Source: Actinospineispora spinosispora DSM 44797
GTDB lineage: Bacteria > Actinomycetota > Actinomycetes > Mycobacteriales > Pseudonocardiaceae
DNA: 64,000 bases
Assembly (NCBI RefSeq): GCF_000429025.1
Contig: NZ_AUBB01000034.1
Location: forward strand, 22,195 to 86,194
Reading direction: 5' to 3'
The position numbers and the translations under genes are program-made. The notes under the pieces are model-generated. The model was given only the letters and a program-made list of their open reading frames with translations, did not search any database and was not told where the DNA came from. This document shows, one piece after another, positions 46,637 through 55,427 of this stretch; the first letter of the stretch is position 1; each line of letters starts with the position of its first letter.

Positions 46637-48961
46637 GTGATCGTCCGTTGGCTCGCCTCGCTCGCCGACCGGTTCTTCGCCTCGGACCACGGGATGGTCA
46701 GGTTCCGGTACGCCGCGCAGGCGGTGCTGTCCGTCGTGCTCGCGGTCGGGGTGCTCGCGCCGATGGGCCTCCCGTCCACGGAGCTGTTGTTCGGCGCCGT
46801 CGCCGCCATGGTCTGCTCGACGTCGATGCGGACCGGCACGGTCGGGCAGCGAGCGGTCAACATCTTGATCTTCGGGCCGGTCATGGCACTGTCGCTGACG
46901 GTGGCGACCCTGCTGACGCCGTACCCGATCGTCGGCGACGCGGTGTTCGTCCTGGTCATGTTCACCGCCGTGTACGTCCGCCGGTTCGACCAGCTCGGCA
47001 ACAGCCTGGGCATGGGCGCGTTCATGGCGTTCTTCTTCGCGATGTTCCTCAAGGCCGCCCCGGCGCAGCTGCCGCTCATGTACTTCGCCGTGCTCGTCGG
47101 GTTGCTCTCCTGTTCGATCTCCGCGCTGCTGGTGTTCCGGGAGACCCCGGCGAGCGTGCTGCGCCGCACCACCGGGTCGATCCGCGCCCAGGTCGCCCGG
47201 CTCATCGAGGAGCTGGCGAAGCTGCTCGACGACGGCGAACCGTTGCCGGAGAGCGACGAGCTGCCGCACGGGGTGGCCCGGCAGGCGAGCCTGATGCATC
47301 AGACGACGCTGCAGATCGAGGACTATGCGGACCTGCTCGGGCTGGATCCGCAGTGGCAGCGTCAGCTGGTGGACGCCGAGCTGTCCGCCGACCGGCTGGC
47401 CCGCTCCACGGTGCGTGCGCTCGGCGACGGCCTCGACGCCGCGACCAGGGCGGATCTCGCGGAGGACATGCGCGGGCTGCACCGTTTCGTCGACCGGAAC
47501 CCGACCGCCGCGCTCACCTTGGACGTCGACGAGCTGCTGAACCGCATCGCCCGCTACGACATCCGGGGTGACGCCGGTCAGCTCGCCACCAAACCGGAGC
47601 ACCACACGCTGCTGGTCCGCCGCGCCATTCGGGAGCTGCTGCTGTCGGTCGTGCAGATGCGCCAGACCACGACGCGGGTGCTGTCCGAGCCGCCGGTCGC
47701 CCGCAAGCCCGGTGAGGTGTCGGAGCGCGAGCCGACCCTGGAGGACGCCGACGACCTGGTCGCGGATGTCGAGCGGGACGCGGCGTCGCCGACCGGGCCG
47801 GACGCCCGGCTGGACGTCGGGCCGGACGGGAAGCTCCTGGTCCCGGAGGACGACAAGCCGTCCGAGGCGGCCTCGCACCACCACGAGATCGGTGCGTCCA
47901 CCCGCAGCGCGATCCAGGCGGCGATCGGCGGCGCGCTCGCCATCATGGGCGGCGAGCTGCTGTCCGACCAGCGCTGGTACTGGGCGGTGATCGCCGGGTT
48001 CATCGTGTTCGCCGGGACGACCTCGCGCGGTGACCTGCTGGTGAAGGGGTGGCGGCGGGTCTGGGGCACGCTGCTCGGCATCATCGCGGGCACCGTGCTG
48101 GCGACGCTGCTGGCTGGGAACAAGCCGGTCAACCTGGTGCTGCTGCTGATCTGCATCTTCCTGGCGTTCTACTCGCTGCGCGTGTCGTACGGGATGATGA
48201 CGTTTTTCATCACGGTCATGCTCGGCATGCTGTACGACATCCTCGGGACGTTCACCCCGGACCTGCTGCTGCTGCGACTCGAGGAGACCGCGATCGGCGT
48301 GGGTAGCTCGGCGATCGCCGCGATGCTCGTGTTGCCGACCCGCACCAGGTCGACCGTGCTCACCGAGCTGCACGACTACTTCATCGCGCTGCACGATCAG
48401 CTGCGCGACGCGGAACGGCTACTGGTCCACGCCGACCGGGTGTCGGTCATCGCCGCGACCCGCGAGGTGGACCGCGCGGCGACGGACGTCCGGACCGCGA
48501 TCGCGCCGATGCTGCACCGGCTGAGCCCGTCGCGGGTGCGGCGAGGTCACGCGACGCGCCTGCTGACGCTGACCGAGGAGTCCTCCCTGGCGGCCCGCAA
48601 CCTGGCCCGTGCGGCCGAGCCTGGCGCGCTGGCCGAGCTACCGGCCGCCGGTGAGACGCTGGACCGGATGATCGCCAACACCGAGGTACTGCTTGCCGCG
48701 ACCGGCACCCCACCCGCGACGGCGAAGCTGGTCAGCGGTCCCGCACTGGCGCCGACGGTGGACGTGCGGGCACTGGCCGAGGCGAACGCGGGCGGCGGCG
48801 AGCCGAGCCGCATCACGGTCCTGCACCTGCGCCGGACCATCAACTCCCTGGACCGCCTCGACAAGCTCCTCCTGGGCATGGCAGCCCCTCTGGCCCAAAC
48901 CATCAGCGTCCCGCGCCACCAGCCACCCGCACAATCCAGCAACTCGCCCCGCGAAATCTAG
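46637..48961 (+). CDS. FUSC-type (aromatic acid exporter-like) membrane protein
   Basis: A 774-aa protein with two membrane blocks of about six helices each (residues ~20-165 and ~440-575). Each is followed by a large cytoplasmic helical region, the architecture of FUSC/YccS-like transporters. The C-terminal block contains WAVIAGFIVFAGTTSRGDLLVKGWRRVWGTLLG, the conserved FUSC core. Substrate unknown. The last residues (AQSSNSPREI) and the stop codon are encoded by a degenerate copy of the 22-bp repeat otherwise seen at 11973. Confidence 0.83.
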   Translation: MIVRWLASLADRFFASDHGMVRFRYAAQAVLSVVLAVGVLAPMGLPSTELLFGAVAAMVCSTSMRTGTVGQRAVNILIFGPVMALSLTVATLLTPYPIVGDAVFVLVMFTAVYVRRFDQLGNSLGMGAFMAFFFAMFLKAAPAQLPLMYFAVLVGLLSCSISALLVFRETPASVLRRTTGSIRAQVARLIEELAKLLDDGEPLPESDELPHGVARQASLMHQTTLQIEDYADLLGLDPQWQRQLVDAELSADRLARSTVRALGDGLDAATRADLAEDMRGLHRFVDRNPTAALTLDVDELLNRIARYDIRGDAGQLATKPEHHTLLVRRAIRELLLSVVQMRQTTTRVLSEPPVARKPGEVSEREPTLEDADDLVADVERDAASPTGPDARLDVGPDGKLLVPEDDKPSEAASHHHEIGASTRSAIQAAIGGALAIMGGELLSDQRWYWAVIAGFIVFAGTTSRGDLLVKGWRRVWGTLLGIIAGTVLATLLAGNKPVNLVLLLICIFLAFYSLRVSYGMMTFFITVMLGMLYDILGTFTPDLLLLRLEETAIGVGSSAIAAMLVLPTRTRSTVLTELHDYFIALHDQLRDAERLLVHADRVSVIAATREVDRAATDVRTAIAPMLHRLSPSRVRRGHATRLLTLTEESSLAARNLARAAEPGALAELPAAGETLDRMIANTEVLLAATGTPPATAKLVSGPALAPTVDVRALAEANAGGGEPSRITVLHLRRTINSLDRLDKLLLGMAAPLAQTISVPRHQPPAQSSNSPREI

Positions 48962-48970
48962 CGACTCGCG
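48929..48970. repeat. Degenerate two-unit copy of the 22-bp repeat
   Basis: GCACAATCCAGCAACTCGCC is followed by CGCGAAATCTAGCGACTCGCG, matching the unit of the 11973 array. It overlaps the end of the FUSC gene and its TAG stop lies within the second unit. Directly after it are two copies of CAAACCCAACGACAG (48979-49010). Confidence 0.8.
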
Positions 48971-49010
48971 CAACAACGGCAAACCCAACGACAGCAAACC
49001 CAACGACAGC

Positions 49011-49218
49011 TGAGCCGGCTCCGCCAGTCTCCGAAGGAGTTCCGGCGAAGGCCGGCGTAGTGGATGTCCGCAGCCAACGTCCTCGGCTGCCAGGGCGGCT
49101 CCCAGGGTGGGCACAACCGCGCGGTTGGGCGAGTCCCCGAGCCTTTTTTTCTGGGAGTACCCCAGCGAGCGTTTACGCGAGCCGGGGTGGTCACAGAAAA
49201 ATATCGCGCGGAACAGGC
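49011..49218 (+). repeat. Dispersed ~205-bp repeat, copy C
   Basis: Closest to copy A (inverted): CTCCGCCAGTCTCCGAAGG, TTCCGGCGAAGGCCGG, GGGCGGCTCCCAGGGTGGGC, then TTTTTTTCTGGGAGTACCCC, CGAGCGTTTACGCGAGCC and GGGGTGGTCACAGAAAAA. It lies between the convergent FUSC and dprE2 genes. Confidence 0.88.
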
Positions 49219-49237
49219 CCAACAAGAACAGGCCCAA

Positions 49238-49996
49238 CTAGATGGGCAGGCGGCGCAGGATTGCCCTGGGAATGTGCCGTAGCACCATCATGACCAGGCG
49301 GAACGGGGCCGGGGCCCAGACCAGGTCGCGGCGGTTGCGTACCGCGTCGGCGACCACGTCGGCCACCTGGGGTGCGGTGACCGCGAGCGGCGCGGGGGAC
49401 ATGCCCTCGGTCATCTTGGTCTTGACGAAACCGGGGCGGACCACGGTGACCTGCACCCCGGACGGGCGCAGCGCTTCGCCGAGACCCAGGTAGAAGCCAT
49501 CCATGCCGGCCTTGGTCGAGCCGTACACGAAGTTGGACCGCCGCACCTGCTCACCGGCGACCGAGGACAGCGCGACGATCGAACCGTGCCCCTGCTCGCG
49601 GAACCGCGCCGCCAGCGCGACACCGCAGGACACCGCAGCCGTGTAGTTGACGGTGGCGAGCTCGACCGCGATGTCGACCGACTGCCAGGCCTGCTCGGCG
49701 TCACCGAGCAGCCCGAACGCGACGACCGCGATGTCGATGTCACCGCCGGCGAAGGCCTTGCCGATGACCTCGGCGTGCGAGCCGGTGTCGGTTGCGGAGA
49801 AGGCATGAGTCTCGACGGCACAGCCGGACTGCTCCAGCGACGCCACCGCCTCGGTCAGACGAGGGGACGGACGGGCCGCGAGGACCACCCGCAGCGGGCG
49901 ACCACCCTTGGCGAACCGGCGCACGATCGCCAACCCGATCTCGGATGTGCCGCCGAGCACCAGTACGGACTGCGGGTTACCCACAGCGTCGATCAT
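49238..49996 (-). CDS. dprE2: Decaprenylphosphoryl-2-keto-ribose reductase
   Basis: Second half of the epimerisation of decaprenylphosphoryl-ribose to -arabinose (EC 1.1.1.333). A 252-aa short-chain dehydrogenase with cofactor loop LVLGGTSEIGLAIVRRF, catalytic SSVAGEQVRRSNFVYGSTKAG (Ser, Tyr, Lys), and the C-terminal membrane-proximal helix rich in Arg. It lies 2 bp after dprE1 on the same strand and is surely cotranscribed. Confidence 0.95.
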   Translation of the reverse strand: MIDAVGNPQSVLVLGGTSEIGLAIVRRFAKGGRPLRVVLAARPSPRLTEAVASLEQSGCAVETHAFSATDTGSHAEVIGKAFAGGDIDIAVVAFGLLGDAEQAWQSVDIAVELATVNYTAAVSCGVALAARFREQGHGSIVALSSVAGEQVRRSNFVYGSTKAGMDGFYLGLGEALRPSGVQVTVVRPGFVKTKMTEGMSPAPLAVTAPQVADVVADAVRNRRDLVWAPAPFRLVMMVLRHIPRAILRRLPI

Positions 49997-49998
49997 GT

Positions 49999-51384
49999 CT
50001 AAACCAGCTCCAGCCGTCGTGCGAGGTCGGATGTGAACACCCCGGTCGGGTCGGCGGCGCGGCGCACCGCCTGCCACTCGGCCAGGTGGGGGTAACCGCG
50101 GCGGATCGCCTCCGGCGAGGTGCGGGACTCCTTGGCCAGGTAGTGCCTGCCGCCGGCGTCGAGCACCAGCTCGTCCAGCGCGGTGCACAGCTCGCTCAGC
50201 CCCGCGGCGATGGGGAAGTCGACCGTGATGGTCCAGCCCGGCATCGGAAAGGACAGCGGCGCGCCGTTGCCGGGGCCGAAACGCTTGAACACGTTGAGGC
50301 CCGACGAGTGGTCGGACGCGGCGATCATCTCCACGATGCGGCGCAGCGTGTCCTCGGCGCCCATCGGGATGACGAACTGGTACTGCAGGAAACCGCGCTT
50401 GCCGTACACCCGGTTCCAGTCGCCGAACATGTCGAGGACCTGGTAGAACGCGGTGATGTTCTGCACCGCGTCGCGCTGCCGGGCCGGTGCCTTGCGCCAC
50501 CACAGCTCGCTGAACGCCCGCAGCGTCCAGCGATTCGCCAGGCCGTTGGGGAAGACATCGGGGAAGCGCAGCAGCTGCGGTGCGTCGAACTTCAGCGGGT
50601 TGCCGCGCAGCTTCGCGGGCAGCTCGTCGCGCTTCGCCAGCGAGCCGCGGGTCAGGACCGAACGACCGAGCGAGGGGCCGGTCGTCGTCGTGTCGAACCA
50701 GGCCGCCGAGTAGGTGTAGTCGTCGTCCGAGCCGTCGGTGAGTAGCGTCAGCAGCCCGTCCAGGTCGTCGGTGCGATCGGTGTCGACCACGAAGTACGCG
50801 GACTCGGTGTGCTTCAGCTCGACCGTCGCGCGCAGCACGATCCCGGTCAGGCCCATGCCGCCGACGGTGGCCCAGAACAGCGCGCTGTCCGGGCCTTCCG
50901 GGGTGAGCGTGCGCGCCGTGCCGTCGGCCATCGCCAGGTCCAGCGACCTGACGTGGCTGCCGAAGCTGCCCGCGCTGTGGTGGTTCTTGCCGTGGATGTC
51001 CGAGGCGATCGCGCCGCCGATCGTGACCTGGCGGGTGCCGGGCAGCACCGGGACCCACAGCCCGAACGGCAGCGCCGCGCGCATCAGGGTGTCCAGCGAG
51101 ACCCCGGCGTCCAGCACGACGAGGCCGGAGTCGGCGTCGATCGAGTGGATGCGGGCCATGCCGGTCATGTCGAGGACCAGACCGCCGGCGTTCTGCGCGG
51201 GCTCGCCGTAGGAGCTGCCGAGGCCACGGGCGGTGATGCCGCGCGGGCCGGGGTTACGCAGTGCGTCGAGGACGTCCGACTCGCTGCTGATCGGGGCCAC
51301 CCATGCGGTGGTCGGCGCGGTCCGACCGAAGCCGGTGAGGCTGCGCTGTTCGGTCCGCTGCTGGATCTCTGAGGCTGGCGACAT
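49999..51384 (-). CDS. dprE1: Decaprenylphosphoryl-ribose 2-oxidase DprE1
   Basis: FAD-dependent oxidase that starts DPR epimerisation (EC 1.1.98.3). The 461-aa length equals the M. tuberculosis enzyme. The FAD domain shows GLGSSYGEPAQNAGG and GGAIASDIHGKNHH (the histidine region), and the C-terminal domain YLAKESR. Position 387, cysteine in M. tuberculosis and the target of benzothiazinones, is threonine here (context PGWTITVDFP). TACGCT (51398-51393, minus strand) is 8 nt before the ATG. Confidence 0.96.
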   Translation of the reverse strand: MSPASEIQQRTEQRSLTGFGRTAPTTAWVAPISSESDVLDALRNPGPRGITARGLGSSYGEPAQNAGGLVLDMTGMARIHSIDADSGLVVLDAGVSLDTLMRAALPFGLWVPVLPGTRQVTIGGAIASDIHGKNHHSAGSFGSHVRSLDLAMADGTARTLTPEGPDSALFWATVGGMGLTGIVLRATVELKHTESAYFVVDTDRTDDLDGLLTLLTDGSDDDYTYSAAWFDTTTTGPSLGRSVLTRGSLAKRDELPAKLRGNPLKFDAPQLLRFPDVFPNGLANRWTLRAFSELWWRKAPARQRDAVQNITAFYQVLDMFGDWNRVYGKRGFLQYQFVIPMGAEDTLRRIVEMIAASDHSSGLNVFKRFGPGNGAPLSFPMPGWTITVDFPIAAGLSELCTALDELVLDAGGRHYLAKESRTSPEAIRRGYPHLAEWQAVRRAADPTGVFTSDLARRLELV

Positions 51385-51392
51385 CGCAGGCC

Positions 51393-51444
51393 AGCGTACT
51401 CAGCGGTGCCCAAGTGACAGCGGGCGCCCAGACTCACATACCCT
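51393..51444. promoter_or_regulatory. Divergent -10 boxes for dprE1-dprE2 and gtrA
   Basis: TACGCT on the minus strand (51398-51393), 8 nt before ATG 51384, and TACCCT on the plus strand (51439-51444), 7 nt before GTG 51452. Both fit leaderless transcripts. Confidence 0.5.
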
Positions 51445-51451
51445 GGTCTGC

Positions 51452-51892
51452 GTGGACGTGAGCCCGGCTATCACCCCCCGGACGGAGTACCGTTCGGGGC
51501 TCCTGAGCCAACTCAGTCGCTTTGTGCTGGTCGGCGGCCTCTCAGCGGTCGTCGACTACGGCCTCTACCAGATCATGCTGCACCTCGACATGCAGCACAG
51601 CGTGGCCAAGACGATCAGCTTCATCTGCGGCACCACGACGGCGTACCTGCTGAACAAGCGGTTCACCTTCGACCCGGCGTCCTCCAGCGGCGCCTCCCGG
51701 CTCGCCGGCTTCGTGCTGCTCTACGGCACGACGTTGCTGGTCAACGTAGGTATGAACGCGCTGGCCCTGAAGATCCTGCCGAACGGCATGCCGTTCGAGG
51801 TGACCATCTGCTGGGTGATCGCCCAGGGCACCTCAACCTGCATCAACTTCCTGGTCCTGAGAACAGTAATCTTCCGCGCCAAAACCTCGTGA
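51452..51892 (+). CDS. GtrA-family membrane protein (Rv3789-like)
   Basis: A 146-aa protein with four membrane helices and the GtrA motif QLSRFVLVGGLSAVVDYGLYQ, then CGTTTAYLLNKRFTF. The M. tuberculosis counterpart Rv3789 is also next to dprE1 and has been linked to arabinan synthesis (donor translocation or recruitment of an arabinosyltransferase). GTG 51452 is favoured by the -10 box at 51439. The TGA stop (51890-51892) is part of the following palindrome. Confidence 0.9.
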   Translation: MDVSPAITPRTEYRSGLLSQLSRFVLVGGLSAVVDYGLYQIMLHLDMQHSVAKTISFICGTTTAYLLNKRFTFDPASSSGASRLAGFVLLYGTTLLVNVGMNALALKILPNGMPFEVTICWVIAQGTSTCINFLVLRTVIFRAKTS

Positions 51893-51931
51893 GTGTTGAG
51901 TATGGCTATAGCCATACTCAACACTCACGAG
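51886..51931. repeat. CGTGAGTG-family palindrome, perfect 46 bp
   Basis: Perfect palindrome, arms CTCGTGAGTGTTGAGTATGG, centre GCTATAGC. It supplies the gtrA stop codon. It lies 62 bp before the co-directional AbiEi-like gene. Identical in sequence to the element at 52970. Confidence 0.93.
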
Positions 51932-51992
51932 TTGTCCACAGGGCTGTGGATGGGCGTTTGCACAGGTACCCGCCTCGCGCAATCGTGGAGGC

Positions 51993-52976
51993 ATGGCTGA
52001 ACAGCGGCGTCTCATTCCGGTCCAGGTTCCGACCGCACGTCACGATGAGTGGCGTCGACTGTTGGTCGCGCAGCACGGCGTGATCGCGGTCGACCAACTG
52101 CGGTCCTTCTCCATCGGACGTAATGCGATCACGGCGAACCTGCACGCCGGGCGATGGCAGCAGGTGATGCCTCGCGTCTATGCGACCTTCACCGGCCCCT
52201 TGCCCCGAGACGCGCTGGTTGCTGCCGCACTGTGTTACGGCGGCCCGGATTCGATCCTGAGCCATCAGACGGCAGCGGAGCGCTGGGGGATGGTTCGGGC
52301 TGTCGAAGGCCCGGTGCACGTGACGGTCCCATATCACCGCTCGGCGGTGTCCCAGCCGGCGCTGGTCGTCGTACATCGGTCCCGAGCGATCCGACACATC
52401 GTGGTGGAAACGGAACCGCCGTTGACCAGCCGCGCGGACACCGTGATCGACGTGGCAGTCGCCGAATTGAGCGAACGGGCCGCGATGAAACAGCTGACAG
52501 CACTGATCACCAATCGCGCGGCGGCGACGGTCCAGGTCCGTACGCAGCTGGAGCTGAGGCCGCCTCCGCGATACAGGGCGGCGCTGCTGCAGGCCCTCGA
52601 TCGCATGGAGCAGGGTGTTCAGTCACCGTTGGAGGAGCTGTTCGCGGTGGATGTCGAGATCGCGCACGGGATACCGAGTGCCCGTCGCCAGGAGCCGTTC
52701 ATAGTCGACGGCAGAAGACTGATCGAGGATGCGGTCTACGACCACATGGGCATCCCGTTGACGGTGCGGCTCGACGGGTCCACGCACCTGCTGCCTGAAG
52801 TAGCGCTGCGGGACCGCCGTCGTGGCAATGCCGCGGCGCTGGCCGGAAGAACGTGCCTGGTGTTCGGCTGGGATGAACTCACGGAAAACCCCTGCAGGTA
52901 CAGCGCAGAGGTGGCGAAGGCGCTGTGGGGCTTCGGCTGGCACGGCCCCTTACGCACGTGCCCCAGATGCTCGTGA
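51993..52976 (+). CDS. AbiEi-like N-terminal domain protein with nuclease-like C-terminus
   Basis: A 327-aa protein common in actinobacteria. The N-terminus (~15-75) has the winged-helix pattern of AbiEi antitoxins (LLVAQHGVIAVDQL...GRWQQVMPRVYATF). The C-terminal third (VDGRRLIEDAVYDHMGIPLTVRLDGSTH...LVFGWDEL) has the spacing of a DUF559/Vsr-like PD-(D/E)XK fold, but the usual D-h-x-w catalytic run is weak. No AbiEii toxin is adjacent. Function unknown. Flanked on both sides by identical palindromes, one of which gives its stop codon. Confidence 0.72.
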   Translation: MAEQRRLIPVQVPTARHDEWRRLLVAQHGVIAVDQLRSFSIGRNAITANLHAGRWQQVMPRVYATFTGPLPRDALVAAALCYGGPDSILSHQTAAERWGMVRAVEGPVHVTVPYHRSAVSQPALVVVHRSRAIRHIVVETEPPLTSRADTVIDVAVAELSERAAMKQLTALITNRAAATVQVRTQLELRPPPRYRAALLQALDRMEQGVQSPLEELFAVDVEIAHGIPSARRQEPFIVDGRRLIEDAVYDHMGIPLTVRLDGSTHLLPEVALRDRRRGNAAALAGRTCLVFGWDELTENPCRYSAEVAKALWGFGWHGPLRTCPRCS

Positions 52977-53015
52977 GTGTTGAGTATGGCTATAGCCATA
53001 CTCAACACTCACGAG
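52970..53015. repeat. CGTGAGTG-family palindrome, perfect 46 bp
   Basis: Same 46-bp sequence as the element at 51886-51931. It supplies the stop of the AbiEi-like gene (52974-52976), and its other end is 3 bp from the stop of the convergent ugd gene (53021-53019). Confidence 0.93.
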
Positions 53016-53018
53016 GGG

Positions 53019-54344
53019 TTAGCGGCAGCCGACTCCTACCCAGGAGAAGCCTGCTCGGCGCAGGACGTCCGGGTCCAGGAGGTTGCGGGTGTCGACCACC
53101 GTGCGTCGGCTTGCGACCTTCGCCATGGCCTTCCAGTCGAGGGCGCGGAACTCGGGCCACTCGGTGAGGACGGTGATCGCGTCGGCGTCCTTCGCGGCGG
53201 TCATCGGGTCATCTGTGACCGTGATGCCGTCGGTGACACCGGCGACGCCGGTCTGGCAGCCGGGGTCGAACGCGGTCAGCTCAGCACCCTCGGCGCGCAG
53301 CGCGGCGGCCACGGTCAGCGCCGGGGAGTCACGCAGGTCGTCGGTGCCGGCCTTGAACGTCAGACCGAGCAGCCCGATCCGCTTGCCGGACAGGGAGCCG
53401 CCGCAGGCCGCGCGCACCTTGTCGACCATCCGGGCCGCCTGCCGGTTGTTGGTCTCCAGCGACGCGTTGAGCAGCGGGAAGTCGAACCCGGCCGCCGCCG
53501 AGATCTGGACCAGCGCGTTCGTGTCCTTGGGCAGGCACGACCCGCCCCAGCCGGGTCCTGGCTTCAGGAACGCCTGACCGATGCGCTTGTCGTAGCCCAT
53601 ACCTTCGGTGACCTCGTGCACGTCGGCGCCGAGGCGCTCGCACAGCTCGGCCATGGCGTTGACGTAGGACAGCTTCATCGCCAGGAAGCAGTTGGCCGCG
53701 TACTTGACCATCTCGGAGCTCGCCGCATCGGTCAGCAGTGTGGGCGCGCCGAGCCGGGAGTACAGCGCGGCGACCTTCTCCGCGGCGTCCTGCTGGTCGC
53801 AGCCGACGACGATGCGGTCCGGGTTGAGGAAGTCGTGCACGGCGGAGCCCTCACGCAGGAACTCCGGGTTGCTCACCACCGCGACGTCACGACGGCCGAG
53901 CAGCTGCTTGGTCCGCGCCGCCGTACCGACGGGCACGGTCGACTTGTTGACCACGACGCAGTTGCGCGGCAGCAGGTCCCTGACCTCCTGCGCGACGGCC
54001 TCGACAGCGGCCAGGTCGGCGGCGCCGCCGGCACCCATCGGCGTCGGGACGCACAGGAAGACGACCTCGACGGGGTTGTCCTCGGACTCGGTGTCATCGG
54101 CGTTGGGGTTGGCGATCGCATCGCGCGCACCGACGACGAACTTCAGCCGGCCGGCCGCCATGCCTTCGGTGACCAGTTCGGTCAGCCCGGGCTCGAGGAT
54201 CGGGATGGTGCCCGCCTTGAGCTTGTTGATCTTTTCTTCGTCGACGTCGGCGCACACCACCTGGTGGCCGAGTGACGCGAGACAGGCGCCGGTGGTCAGA
54301 CCCACGTATCCGGTGCCGATGACGGCGATCCGACGAACAAACAT
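53019..54344 (-). CDS. ugd: UDP-glucose/GDP-mannose dehydrogenase family protein
   Basis: A 441-aa NAD-dependent nucleotide-sugar dehydrogenase that makes a UDP- or GDP-uronic acid in two oxidation steps (probably EC 1.1.1.22). It has the N-terminal Rossmann IAVIGTGYVGLTTG, CVPTPMG, the catalytic cysteine in GPGWGGSCLPKDT (about residue 273), and the C-terminal GLTFKAGTDDLRDSPAL domain. It is last in a run of four minus-strand genes and has its own AGGAG ribosome site. UDP-glucose is the likeliest substrate, though AlgD-type use of GDP-mannose cannot be excluded. Confidence 0.92.
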   Translation of the reverse strand: MFVRRIAVIGTGYVGLTTGACLASLGHQVVCADVDEEKINKLKAGTIPILEPGLTELVTEGMAAGRLKFVVGARDAIANPNADDTESEDNPVEVVFLCVPTPMGAGGAADLAAVEAVAQEVRDLLPRNCVVVNKSTVPVGTAARTKQLLGRRDVAVVSNPEFLREGSAVHDFLNPDRIVVGCDQQDAAEKVAALYSRLGAPTLLTDAASSEMVKYAANCFLAMKLSYVNAMAELCERLGADVHEVTEGMGYDKRIGQAFLKPGPGWGGSCLPKDTNALVQISAAAGFDFPLLNASLETNNRQAARMVDKVRAACGGSLSGKRIGLLGLTFKAGTDDLRDSPALTVAAALRAEGAELTAFDPGCQTGVAGVTDGITVTDDPMTAAKDADAITVLTEWPEFRALDWKAMAKVASRRTVVDTRNLLDPDVLRRAGFSWVGVGCR

Positions 54345-54392
54345 CGTGCTCCTGGGGAGTGTTAGGAGTGTGGAGTTGGTGCTGTGACTTGG

Positions 54393-55427
54393 TTAGACAC
54401 AGTCGCCGTTGGTGAGGCCCTTTGCTGCGCCCTCAGCCTTGTTGTCGCAGGTCACGCGGTTGCTTTCCTTGTTCTTGGTCACGTTGATGCCGTAACCGGA
54501 ACCGTTCACCACCGCGGTGTTGCCGGAGAAGGTGTTGTCGATGCCCCAGCCGTCCAGGATCTGGTGGACGCTGAAGCCGTCCTCCTCCGAGTCATGTCCG
54601 GTGTTGCCGAGGATCTGCCAGCCGTTGCCCTTCACGTTCACCCAGGACTCGGCGTCCGACATGGGCCCGGTGAAGGTGTTGTTGCGCAGGATGCCGCCGG
54701 TGGTGCCTTCCTTGATGTCCACCGGCTCCGAGGTGGTCTTGGAGACCGTGTTGCCCTCGATGAGGTTGCGGTCGCTGCGGTCCGGCTGCCCGCCGCTGTA
54801 CTTCCCCCAGTTCGACTTGGCGCTACCGATGTAGATGCCTTCGCCGAACTTCTCCTGGCCCTGACCAGTGTCGTGGATGATGTTGTTCCGCACCACGTTG
54901 TCGCTGCTGTTCTTGCGCAGATGCAGGCCCTCGTCGCCGACGCCGGAGATCTCCAGCCCGTCGATGACGTTGTGCTGGCCCTCGTCGACCATGACGCCCT
55001 TCTGGCCGCCCTTGATCGTGAAGCCTGCGAGGTGCCAGTAGGTCGCGGCGTTGAGGTAGAAGCTGTAGACGGCGTCGCCACCGTCGATCACCGCGGCGCG
55101 GTTGCCGCACACGGTGATCGGCGCACCGGCGGTGGCCTTCGCGGTACCGGTGAAGTTGCCCTGGTAGGTGCCGTCGGCGAGCTGGATGACCGCACCCGGC
55201 TTGGCGTTCGCCAGCGCCGCGGTCAGGTCGGCGGCGTTCGCCACCTGCACCGTGCCGGGCTTCTCGCAGCCGGGGCCCTCGGGGTTGGCCGGTGCCGGCG
55301 CGGGTCCCTGGGCGGCGGGTGGCGGGGTGTTGCTCGACGAGGAGTCGCCACCTCCGCACGCGGTCAGGACCATGCTGCTGGCCAGCACGGCGGCGAACAG
55401 GGTCAGGCGAGTGTGGCGTGCGCTCAC
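54393..55427 (-). CDS. Secreted parallel beta-helix lipoprotein
   Basis: A 344-aa protein with a signal peptide ending in a lipobox (LTACGGG, about residue 24), a proline/serine linker, and a right-handed parallel beta-helix. The helix turns are rich in N and G (VIDGLEISGVGDEGLHLRKN, VVRNNIIHDTG, LIEGNTVSKT). This fold is used by polysaccharide lyases and C5-epimerases. Catalytic residues cannot be assigned. The start overlaps the stop of the upstream beta-helix gene (GTGA). Confidence 0.82.
   Translation of the reverse strand: MSARHTRLTLFAAVLASSMVLTACGGGDSSSSNTPPPAAQGPAPAPANPEGPGCEKPGTVQVANAADLTAALANAKPGAVIQLADGTYQGNFTGTAKATAGAPITVCGNRAAVIDGGDAVYSFYLNAATYWHLAGFTIKGGQKGVMVDEGQHNVIDGLEISGVGDEGLHLRKNSSDNVVRNNIIHDTGQGQEKFGEGIYIGSAKSNWGKYSGGQPDRSDRNLIEGNTVSKTTSEPVDIKEGTTGGILRNNTFTGPMSDAESWVNVKGNGWQILGNTGHDSEEDGFSVHQILDGWGIDNTFSGNTAVVNGSGYGINVTKNKESNRVTCDNKAEGAAKGLTNGDCV

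Noticed and set aside
25937..53015. A recurring peptide YGYSHTQHSR in several frames, which could look like a conserved protein motif
   Set aside because: It is the translation of the palindrome core in different genes' extended frames, not a protein domain.
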